From Paramecium octaurelia (lineage: Eukaryota > Ciliophora > Oligohymenophorea > Peniculida > Parameciidae): 64,000 bases of DNA. The position numbers and the translations under genes were made by a program. Positions 38,796 to 50,226 of this stretch are shown one piece after another. Under the pieces are notes generated by a model. That model did not search any database, was not told the origin of the DNA, and saw only the letters and a list, made by a program, of their open reading frames with translations. Numbering within the stretch: the stretch's first letter is position 1; the number at the start of each line of letters is the position of its first letter. Location of the stretch: NCBI GenBank assembly GCA_905182995.1, contig CAJJDP010000106.1, positions 335,253-399,252 on the forward strand, in the 5' to 3' direction.

Positions 38796-39075
38796 ATTAA
38801 TTTATTTCAGTTGTTTTTATATAATTGTATAAATAACTTGATTAATATTTAAGATAACATTATCCTGTTAGGGATTAGGAAATATATTTTACTGCTTCTA
38901 TTTAAATCAGAGACTAAATTTATATATAGGCATATCGATACTGAGATAACATAATACATAATATTGAGCCATAATTATTACTTATTATTCTTCAAATTAT
39001 TTATTATGAGAGAGAATCAAACTTCCGATTCATGAATTTGACAATTTAAAACAAAATATCAAATTCAAAACAGAT

Positions 39076-39348
39076 TCATCTATTAATGTATGCAGGTTGG
39101 CTCCCAAAATTCTTTGCTTTTTCTTTACTCTTGACTCCTATGCTCGATTCAAGCAAATTTTTGTATTTAAACTATGCGAAATCTCAAATAACGTGCTAAT
39201 CAAGCAAATATTCAACTTATTTAGAAATAAAAATGAGTTGGCATAAAAATTAATCTAATAGTCTCATTGCATTACTATCTGTCATTAATAAGCAATTCAT
39301 AATATTATTTGTATATTCAATGCTAACGACTTCGTACTAATTTGACAT
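39076..39348 (-). CDS. Small hypothetical protein with a 21-nt intron
   Basis: Frame starting MSNQYEVVSIEYTNNIMNCL. A TGA at 39184-39186 would end it after 54 codons, but it lies inside a perfect 21-nt GT..AG intron (39172-39192, GTTATTTG..GCATAG). Splicing gives 83 residues ending KSKEKAKNFGSQPAYINR. The sequence is helical with a conserved look (MTDSNAMRLLDQFLCQLIF), but no family is recognised. It may have further exons upstream. Confidence 0.5.
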
Positions 39349-39637
39349 TCTTATGGCAGTAATTTTCCTATTATAAATATTAATAAGAAAAATTGCAATT
39401 AAAATACATATTTTTTTTCGATTCTAAAAATGGTAATTTTTATATAATTATAATAATATATTCATAATGGAATTTTTTTTCCACCAATTTTTACTATTTT
39501 TCAAAGGTTAAATAGAATGCCTTAAACATAAAGCATTAAAAAAAATTTTGGATTTGAATTTTACAGCAATTTATTCCTTAACTCTCACATATATTTTTCA
39601 AGTGATATGTGAATATTATAATAGATATTCTATTTAT

Positions 39638-40227
39638 ATGAACAATCCCTGTTCTAATAAATCAAAAAGCACAACTAAAATTATTGATTCTATCAAGCTC
39701 AATTAATTTTTATTTCTTAAATTAATTAAGTTATAGAAGTCGCTTAAGAGTCAAATTTTACTTCTAAATTAATAGAATAGATGATTAGTTTAATAATATG
39801 AATAGACTTTTAAGAATAAAATTGTAATTTTTCTAATTAATCTCTTTTTGTTCTATATAAATGATTGTTTTTAATCTCTTTCTATTTGATTTTTACCTCA
39901 GTACTTACATTAGTAAAGGTCTTAATTACTTCCTCTTTAGTTGAGGCTATTTATGCATTTTTTGGTTCATACTTGTGTTTTTACAATATATATACTTGTT
40001 TCTTAATAATTTCAGTATTATTTATAAGTATATAATATAATCTATACTTTCTGAAAAATATTCATGATTAGTTTGGAAATTCATCTCAAGCATCTTCAGA
40101 TTCAAAATTCGAGATGAATAATCGTAACAAAGCAAGAAGAAATTTAAAAAATACTTGCATAGCTATTCAATTGAAGTCATAAAAATAAGAGCAAAAAATT
40201 TATGAATATTCTAAATTATTTTTATGA
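39638..40227 (+). CDS. Small hypothetical membrane protein
   Basis: Best model starts MNNPCSNKSKSTTKIIDSIK and has two introns, 39730-39748 (19 nt, weak) and 39913-39940 (28 nt, GTAAAG..CTTTAG), giving 180 residues. Two to three hydrophobic segments (QMIVFNLFLFDFYLSTYI; AFFGSYLCFYNIYTCFLIIS) precede a basic tail (NNRNKARRNLKNTC..). The second intron is well supported, because it joins two open frames. The start is less sure; an ATG at 39798 gives 133 residues. The stop is TGA 40225-40227. No family is recognised. Confidence 0.45.
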
Positions 40228-40447
40228 TATCACTTCTTTAGAATGTTGAGATCAAGTTTTGTAATTAGAAAAGGCAGTTTAGATGATTTGATAAAATAAA
40301 AGTTTTTAGTGATATTTTGATCTTGATGTTTTGGTTGTTATGTTTTTGAGCTTTTCTTGCATGTAAAATTGCTATCACAAACTATATTTTATTTGCATCC
40401 CTTTATCGCCAAATATTTATTATAAATATTTTAGTAACATAAAATTT

Positions 40448-41066
40448 TCATTCTAATTTTGATTTTATATGTGTATAACTAAAAATATATTATGACATAC
40501 AAAATTAACATAAGTTTTCACTAAGTTATGTTGGAAGTACATTCTAAGCTTGATAGCTATAAAATAATAGATTGCCATTTGTATTATTAAAGTATTTCCT
40601 TAATCTAGTAAATCCATCAGATAGAATTAAAAAATAATTTGAATTTTCCAGAAATTCTTTTCTTAACTACCTCGCATCACTTCATTTAAACCATAAGCAC
40701 AACATCTGTTGGAAACTTGTTTAAGTATTGGATGAATTCTTCATAATATTTATCTTTCTTATAAGCAGGTCAAAGCAATTTTATTTATATACTTTTTTTT
40801 TTGTTAACATTCATAGTTTTAAAGTCATAACATATAAAGGAGTAATCAGACATCAAGAAAAAGCCTTAAGCAAATCTCTTTCCCTCTAATTTATTTTCTT
40901 AAATCCAAATTAAATTAAGACTACTTCTTTGGTAAATTTCCTTTTTCGAATATATTCTTCTAAATTCCTTCTCAGCTTCTTTGTTAGAGCAATATGATTA
41001 GAGTAAAGCCTTATAATCAGGGCTGTTATTTAAGGCTTTTATATTTGTCTTCAATGATATTTTCAA
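40448..41066 (-). CDS. Hypothetical protein, 5' end unresolved
   Basis: A clear coding frame runs TNIKALNNSPDYKALLQSYC..FRRIYSKKEIYQRSSLNLIW..GFFLMSDYSFICYDF, then KYYEEFIQYLNKFPTDVVLM, then LRKEFLENSNYFLILSDGFT. The 25-nt intron 40669-40693 joins the last two parts exactly. The first junction needs an intron ending at 40754 (39 nt, long for this genome) because the exon ends in ten A (40793-40802); with nine A a 35-nt intron would fit, so a run-length error is possible. No ATG is found in frame upstream before the next gene, so the gene may be truncated or have a missed first exon. Confidence 0.5.
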
Positions 41067-41206
41067 AACATAGATATATATATATATTTTTAGTGTAGAG
41101 GAGTGTATATATCTACTTATATGGTGTAGATAGGAATGAAATAAAGTCAGGTTAGCTTCTTAAACAATGCCAAAGTGGAAGCATAAAATAAATATTATTA
41201 ATATTA

Positions 41207-44200
41207 ATGATGTTAATTATCTTCCGTATCAAAATCTCATGAAGAGATTATGATATTAATAATACATCATTAATATAATAACTAGCATAGCAAGTTCAAC
41301 ACACAAATAGATGTAATGATTGTGGATAACTAAAATCACAGACTGATTGTGAATCAGAAATTACTGTAACTGGAGCTTGTGAATGGGTGGCTGCATAAGG
41401 AACAACAGCAGCAAAATGTTAGAAAAAAACAATAGTTGATCCAGTTACCTATTTCAAACCTTATTGCGAATTAGTCGATAAACCAGAAACTAATTGTGCT
41501 AAAACACTAGGATGTGCCTATATTGACTCAAAATGCACACATTTTGCTGGATGCCAAGCATATGTTAAAACTACAACAACAGATTGCTAGGCCATATCCT
41601 ATTATTGTGTTAGTGATGGAAATGCATGTATTGAGGCTAAGGAGTGCAAAGATTACACACAATAATAATGTGAATCTACTCCTAGTATCTTAGGAATTTT
41701 GAAATGTAAATGGGATACAAATGCTGGAAATTGCAGAGATTATGCATGCTCAGAGGTTGATACCACCTTAAATACAGATGAAAAATGCTCAACTTGGTTA
41801 GGTGGATGTGTGACTAAACGTTAAGGTTGTGTTAATGCTCCAAGACCTGCATGCGCTACTTACACAGGAGATGATGCTACTTGTTAACCATACATAGGAT
41901 CTGATGGAAATTGTGAATTAGCAGCTGGAACAACTAATTGTAAAGCCAAAGAATGTGCAAATGCTCCTGTATCATTAGCTTCTGATGATGACTGTAAGGC
42001 CTATTAAAAAGGATGCATTACAACCGGTAAAGGCTGTGTTTTAGCAAAAACAAAACCATTATGTTTTCATCTTATTCAGGTGATAGCACTACTTGTGTTG
42101 GATATATTGGATCAGATGGAATTTGTGAAGGTGTGCTGGAGGTTCTAAATGCAGAGCAAGAAAATGTGAAAATGGGGTATTCAATACAGATGAACTTTGT
42201 AAATAGTACTAAAGCAGTTGTAAAACAAATGGAAAGACTTGTGTCTCAACATTATCAGCTTGTAATACTTATAAAGGAACTGCCACTACTTGTGCTGTAT
42301 ATATTGGCACTGATGGTTATTGCAAAGGAACCAGTACAACTACGGAAGCTACTTGTGCACCAAAGGTATGTGACGAAGCACCAGACACAACAACAACTGA
42401 TGATGCTTGTGCCAAGTATTAAATTGGATGTGTCACTACAGGAAAAGGATGTGTTACGAAGAATAATTTGAAATCTTGTACTACTTATGATGGAGACGCT
42501 ACTAGTTGTTAATCTAGAATTGGAACTGAAGGAAAGTGCACATGGAAGAGTGGAACTAAATGTGTTGCTAGAGATTGTGCTTCAGCAGCAAGTAATGTAA
42601 ATACTAATTTTCTTTGTGCCAATTATTTCACTAATTGTGTGACAACTGGATCTGGATGTGTTTCATAAACTACTTGTGATTTAACTGTCAAATAATAAAG
42701 TTGCGAAGGTACTAACAATTGTTCTTGGTAACCAATATGTACTAGTAATGCATCTTGCAGTGATTTTAAGAAAAAATCAATTTGTTTAGCAAATTAGGCT
42801 AGGATTAGAACATAAGATGGAGTAGATGATTAAGGAAATGCTAAATACATCTATGTAACAGGAAAGTGTGGTTGGTTGAATAATGCTTGCAAAGATTTGG
42901 CTTGTTCAGATTTAACTGGAGCTTATTACAATACTGATGCTAATTGTGCAGCAGAACTATCAACATGCATTAGTAATAGAGTTGATGCCTGCATAACCAA
43001 ATAAGACTGTGAAAAACTTTTTGGAACATAATCTACTTGCTTAAGTTATCCAGGTTACTGTACTAAAGTATCTCTTGCAACAGACACAACACCTTGTGTA
43101 TTGAGAAAGTGTACAGATAATACAGATGCTACAGATAATGCTACTTGTGCTACATCCCTACCTGGATGCATTAGTAATGGAAAAGGTTGTGTTGATTACA
43201 ATACTCCATTTACATCAATGAAAGGAACGTAGGACACTTGCAATAAACTATTTGCTTATAAGAGTGGAGCAATCATCAACTTTAATACAAATTAATGTTA
43301 CAATAGTGCAAGTGCTGCTGATACTGACTTTTGTAAAGTTAAGACTTGCAAATTAGCCGAAAACTAGACTGATGGAACATGTGGATCATTTTTAGATGGA
43401 TGTGTCTATAATGGTAATGGAGGCTGTGTTGATCCTAAAGCTGGTGACACAACTTGTGGAAGTTACACAGGTATTGCTGCCTTCTGCGAGTCTGCAATTG
43501 TAGGAACTAATAATGCAAAATATTGTTTTGGACAATCTACATCAGCAGCATGCACTCAAAGAACATGTACAGATAATACAACAGCCACTAAAGATGAGGG
43601 ATTGTGAGGCTTTCATGACAGGATGTATTGCAAAATCTGATGGAGGATGTATTGCTAGGTTAGCAAGAAGCTGTTCATAATAATAGGGAACTATTGAAAC
43701 TTGTTCTAGTTTTAGTGGTGGTTTGTAAGTGTTATCAGAATGGACAAAGGTTGGATGCACAAAGTATGATGCCTGCTAAGATAGAGTATGTGCATACAAA
43801 ACAAATCCCTAGTAAGCTTCAGATTGTACAGATTATCAATCAACTTGTAGATTTTTAAAGGCTGGATCAGCATGTATTGATGCAGCTGCTTGTAGTAATT
43901 ACAGTACTCCTGATACTGCAACAAACGACCAATAGAAGTTTGATTATTGTACAAATATCAAAGATAATAATGGGTTACTTTGCGGATGGACCTCAGGAAC
44001 AAAGTGTGCAGCTAGAACTTGTGATCAATTCTTGAGCACTTATACAACTACATTAACTTGTGTTACTTATTTATAAAAAAATGTTTCATCTTCAACAGAT
44101 ACAACTTGTAAATTAGCAGGAACATTTTTTTATTCACCAGATAAGGCTAATTGTGATTATGCATTTCCCACTGGAATTGACACAGATGCCAAAAAATTAA

Positions 44201-47200
44201 CTCAATGTTAGAAATTTATGAATGCCTCTGGAGTTTATTGTTCATTTAAAACTGGAGATGCAACTTGCACTTTGTAGAATAGCTGTGAAAAAGTAATAAC
44301 TTAAACGTCTGCTTAAGTTTGTAATGACACTTTAGGGTATGGTAAAGGAATATGCTAAAAAGTAACTAATTCAGGTTGCTTATCAACTGTTGCATCTTGT
44401 GCAAGTTATACCTTAGATTCAAAATTAAGTGATGCTAATAAAAAATCTGTTTGCGAATCTTTGAAATTTGTTAATAATGTAAACAATTTTGGTTAAGGAA
44501 CAGCAATATATACTGAATGTACATGATCAGCTGGTAATTCATGTGCAGCATATACTTGTGCTACTATCGCCTCAGCTACAAGTTAAAAAGATTGCGACAG
44601 CAAAGTAGCAGGATGTTATTATTATTCTGGAAAATGTTATGCATCAGTTGGCTCTTGTCCAACATCATTTTCATCTGATTTGGACACAGATACTAAAAAA
44701 GCACATTATTGTAAGTCAGTATATGAAACTGATAAAGGATTTTGTGAAATAATGCCTGATGGCTTAGGTTGCCAAACTGGAGCAAATACTACTTGTGTCC
44801 TAACTTTAACTGATGTTTGGACTGGAGCAAATTTTGATGGAGCAACTAAAACAACTGCTGCATTTTGTATTACATAATCAACTTAAGATAAATCTAAATA
44901 TTGTATTAGTGAAGATGCAACCAAGTGCAAAGTAGGAACATGTGAAAATATTCCAAACCCAACCGGTTAAGGAGATTGTGATTTACATTTAATTGGATGT
45001 GTATACTCAGCTAGTAAATGTAGAACACCAAAAAGTATTACTACTGCTTCATCAGACTGTGCTAATACAACTAAAATCCCTTTTACTGATGTCTCAAGTT
45101 TGGCTTCAAGTGCCAAAACAGCCTATTGTTAAATCTTTTCAAAAGATTTACTAAGTGAATTCTGCACTTACGACGAATATAATGGATCCACCTAATCAGC
45201 TTGTGTAGCTGTGATACATATACAACATTACCCTCCGATGACACAGCTAAATAAACTTATTGTTTGAGTAAAATAAATGGCAGTGGTAAGAAATGTGGAT
45301 TTACAGCTGGAAACTCTGCAAGCAGAGATTTCGATTGCTAGAATATTTAAAGTCCAACATCTTAAGTTGATTGTGACATTTCATCAAACTCATTAAAATG
45401 TGTTTATTTTAGAGGAACTTGTGTAAAAAGTGAAGCTTCCTGTGAAAATATTCCAGCTATTGGAACAACATCAGATGATAAAAGATCCTACTGCTCAAAT
45501 CTAGGACTTACAGATAAATGTACTTATACAGCTGGTGCTAACTGTGCGAAGTAAGATGTATGCACTACATATGACGTGACAAATGCAACAGATAAACTAG
45601 CTGCTTGTGTAGCTTTAACTGATGGGACGAATAAATGCATATTTATTCAAGGTACAAAGTGTATCACATAGGATACTTGCGATAAATATGATGGAACAAC
45701 TACACCAGCACTTGGTCCGGAATCTGGTTAAGAAGAAACATAATGCAAAACAGTTAAATCAAAAACCAATTATCCATGCATGAAAGATAGTGAAAAGAAA
45801 TTTAAAGCCTAGGCTTGTACTGATAATGACTCCAGTGCTACAGATTGTGCTAATAATGCAGATAACTGTCTTTATTATACAAGTAAATATATTGCTAAAG
45901 ATACTTGTGCAAATTATGCAGTATAAGGTGCTGATGATGCAGCAAAATAAATATGGTGTGAGGGAGTTTTATATTCATCAGGAGATTTATGTGCTTGGGA
46001 CTCTACAAATAAAAAATGTAAAGATAGAGTATTTAGTGATAAATAATTTTAGACAGACTTTGATTGTTAAAGTTACCTCAAGTCTTGCAAGACAAATGGT
46101 TAAGCATGTGTTAGCACTTCTACTCAATGTAGCACAATTAATGGTTCGTCAGATTTCTGCAATGCTTTGTTAGATTAAACAGGAAAAGATAAATGCAAAC
46201 CAATAGCTACTGCTACTACTGCATCTTCAGCATGTGCAAACAAAAAATGTTATGACAATGTTACATCTACATCTGATTCTGAATGTGACTCATATTTAGC
46301 TGGATGTGTCACACGTGGAACAGGTTGCATTCCAAATACAGAACCTTGCACATCATATAGAGGAACTAAATAATAATGTGAATAATTCACAAATTCATTG
46401 GATTAGATACTAATAAGAATCCAACTTATGAATATTGTTCTGGAGATGCTGGTAATACTGCCACTGGAAAATGTAAAGTAAGAACTTGTGCTGATAACAC
46501 TACAGCCACATCAGATGCTGAATGTGCTACATATTTGAAAGGTTGTATTACAAAGGGAACTGGATGTGTTGATGCAACATCATCATGTAGTGCATTTAAA
46601 GGAGATTAAGCCACTTGTGCTAAATTCATGGGAAGTTCAGGAAAGGATTATTGCTGGAACACTTCAGCTGCATTAGCTACAGCTACTTGTGCAAAGAAGA
46701 AATGCAGTGATATTACTGGTAAAAACAATAAGGAATGCAGTGATGGTATGACACCATTCAAGACTACAGATGACCCCTTCTGTGTCTACGATGGAACTGG
46801 ATGTATTGATTATGGAAAGAATTGCAGTACATTCAATGGAACTGAAGAAACATGCCCAACATATTTGGCTAAAGATGGTCCATGCAAAGCTACTACAGTT
46901 GGAACAATCAAAGGTATATGTGCTAAGAAAGTATGCATAGAAGCACCAAATACACTTGCATCTGATGCTGATTGTTAGAAATATCATAAGGATTGTGTAA
47001 CTACTGGTTACGGATGCACTGCTACTAAATCCTGCAGCAATTTGACATCACAAGCTGCATGTAAATTAAGAGAAGAATGTACATGGGCAAATTAATGTAC
47101 AGCTTCCATTACAACATGTGCCACTTATAACAATACTAGTTACTCTTAATGTACCAATTCTAAAGTTGATGGTAAGTTTTGTGCTTGGTAAGAATCTTAT

Positions 47201-50200
47201 TCAACATGCAGAGCTCAAACATGTGAGGATTAATCGGTAACTATAGCTTCTCATGCTCAATGTTAAATCTTTGCTGCTAATTGCACTACATCAGGAGCTG
47301 GTTGTTTAACTATTTCAACTTGTGCATCATACAAAACTCAATCTGTCTGTTTAGCTGCTTCAACTTCTAAAGATGGAATAGGTAGATGTGGTTGGGACGC
47401 CGCAACAAATAAATGCAGAGCGAGAATTTGCGGTGACAAGAATGGTTTAACTGATGATGAATGTAATACTTTCCTTGCAGGATGCAAGACAAATGGATCA
47501 AGCTGTGTTGCTGGAGCTTCATGTACTGAATTTTCTAATAAATAATTCTGTATCAAATCTAACTATAGTCCATGCCTTTGGGTTAATGGATCATGTTATG
47601 ATTATGACAGATGTGAAGATGCTATCAAAAAGACCCATACAGAATGTTAAGCATTCTCACCATTATGCACAACCAATGGAGATACATGTATTCCAATTAC
47701 TAATTGTGCCAGCACAACATTAAAAGCCTCATGTGTTTTAGGAACTGATGGAGCTTGTGGATGGTTACCAACTGGAAAATGTTAGAAGTTCGGATAATGC
47801 ACAGATGCTGTTGCTGCTACCAATGATGAATGTCTCTCATATGGACCAACATGTATTACTGATGGAACTGCTTGTATTGCCAAAGCCACTTGTGCTACCT
47901 ACAAGACATAAACAGCTTGTAATAACCTTGGAACTGATGGTATCTGTTATTGGAATGCCACAGCTAATACTTGAAAGTTAAAGGAATGCGGAGATGAGTA
48001 AAAGGGTACAAATGACTAATGTAAACTGATTTCTGTGACAGGAGGATCATGCACAACTGATGGAACCAAATGTATTCCATTGTCAACTTGCTCAAGCTAT
48101 GTTGAGGCTGGATGTTTCACAGGAACTGATGGAGAATGCATTTTTGCATTACAAATTGGGACCACAACAGGAACTAAGACTTGTAGATTAAAGTAATGTG
48201 AAGATATCACTGGAGGAACATCAAATGCTAATTGTATGGGTATTATTTCTGGAAAGGCTTGTGTGTCCAATGGAACAAGTTGCATCGCTAAGGCTGTTTG
48301 CTCAACATATAAGACGATAACATCTTGTAATTGAGGCGGCTTAGAAAATAATAAATCAACTGTTTGTGCTTTCACTCCTACAGGAACTGATAAGGTTAAT
48401 GGAACATGCAAGACTTTTTCAGCATGTGTTGATGCTAGCAAAGATAAATTGGCTTGCACAACCAATCCATCGTGCAAATGGACTGAAAACTCAACAGGAA
48501 CATCTTGTGCTAGTCATACATGTGATACCTTTGCCACAGGAACTGATTGTCAACCAATTCCAAGTTTCGATGGAGCCTCATCCACTGTTTGTGTTCTTTA
48601 AAGCGTAAAATGTGCTGCTGCTGACCCAGGAACCATGACTGATTCCAAGATTTGCTACACTAAATCAGCATACACTTATAGTTGGAACGCCATTTCTAAT
48701 AAATGCGAAAGTTGTATTGCAGGATCTGTCACTCCAAATAATTCAAACGGTACTAACAATGAAACAGATAATGGAACAACTACCACCGATAGTGCTTACG
48801 TCTTGTCAGTTATTTCACTAGGTCTTTTAGGATTAATNATGAATGTAATACTTTCCTTGCAGGATGCAAGACAAATGGATCAAGCTGTGTTGCTGGAGCT
48901 TCATGTACTGAATTTTCTAATAAATAATTCTGTATCAAATCTAACTATAGTCCATGCCTTTGGGTTAATGGATCATGTTATGATTATGACAGATGTGAAG
49001 ATGCTATCAAAAAGACCCATACAGAATGTTAAGCATTCTCACCATTATGCACAACCAATGGAGATACATGTATTCCAATTACTAATTGTGCCAGCACAAC
49101 ATTAAAAGCCTCATGTGTTTTAGGAACTGATGGAGCTTGTGGATGGTTACCAACTGGAAAATGTTAGAAGTTCGGATAATGCACAGATGCTGTTGCTGCT
49201 ACCAATGATGAATGTCTCTCATATGGACCAACATGTATTACTGATGGAACTGCTTGTATTGCCAAAGCCACTTGTGCTACCTACAAGACATAAACAGCTT
49301 GTAATAACCTTGGAACTGATGGTATCTGTTATTGGAATGCCACAGCTAATACTTGAAAGTTAAAGGAATGCGGAGATGAGTAAAAGGGTACAAATGACTA
49401 ATGTAAACTGATTTCTGTGACAGGAGGATCATGCACAACTGATGGAACCAAATGTATTCCATTGTCAACTTGCTCAAGCTATGTTGAGGCTGGATGTTTC
49501 ACAGGAACTGATGGAGAATGCATTTTTGCATTACAAATTGGGACCACAACAGGAACTAAGACTTGTAGATTAAAGTAATGTGAAGATATCACTGGAGGAA
49601 CATCAAATGCTAATTGTATGGGTATTATTTCTGGAAAGGCTTGTGTGTCCAATGGAACAAGTTGCATCGCTAAGGCTGTTTGCTCAACATATAAGACGAT
49701 AACATCTTGTAATTGAGGCGGCTTAGAAAATAATAAATCAACTGTTTGTGCTTTCACTCCTACAGGAACTGATAAGGTTAATGGAACATGCAAGACTTTT
49801 TCAGCATGTGTTGATGCTAGCAAAGATAAATTGGCTTGCACAACCAATCCATCGTGCAAATGGACTGAAAACTCAACAGGAACATCTTGTGCTAGTCATA
49901 CATGTGATACCTTTGCCACAGGAACTGATTGTCAACCAATTCCAAGTTTCGATGGAGCCTCATCCACTGTTTGTGTTCTTTAAAGCGTAAAATGTGCTGC
50001 TGCTGACCCAGGAACCATGACTGATTCCAAGATTTGCTACACTAAATCAGCATACACTTATAGTTGGAACGCCATTTCTAATAAATGCGAAAGTTGTATT
50101 GCAGGATCTGTCACTCCAAATAATTCAAACGGTACTAACAATGAAACAGATAATGGAACAACTACCACCGATAGTGCTTACGTCTTGTCAGTTATTTCAC

Positions 50201-50226
50201 TAGGTCTTTTAGGATTAATGGCATGA
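41207..50226 (+). pseudogene. Surface-antigen-type (immobilisation antigen-like) gene, decayed
   Basis: After removal of the artefact at N48838 the region spans about 2,540 codons, the size of Paramecium surface antigens. It is built of cysteine-periodic units of the type TCxxYxG..TCxxYIGxDGxC..KxCxxxxxTxxDxxCxxYxxGCxTxGxGC and ends in a GPI-signal-like tail (TTTDSAYVLSVISLGLLGLMA). The reading frame is broken many times. Frame changes occur near 42066, 42129, 43599, 45208 and 46404. In-frame TGAs lie at 44524 (expected Trp), 47972 (expected Cys) and 48332; the last two recur in the duplicate at 49354 and 49714. None of the frame changes is explained by a GT..AG intron. The first 100 bases also lack a convincing signal peptide; ATG 41207 needs a 21-nt intron. 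I infer a silent antigen pseudogene. Confidence 0.85.
47457..50219. repeat. Direct duplication around N48838 (2 x 1,381 bases), assembly artefact
   Basis: Bases 47457-48837 recur as 48839-50219, offset 1,382, with one N at 48838. The second copy continues into the final codons LMA and the stop at 50224-50226. Confidence 0.93.

Noticed and set aside
46673..49859. Minus-strand frames of 72-126 codons inside the antigen region
   Set aside because: They are mirror frames of the cysteine-rich antigen coding strand; repeated TGT/ACA codons keep the opposite frame open.
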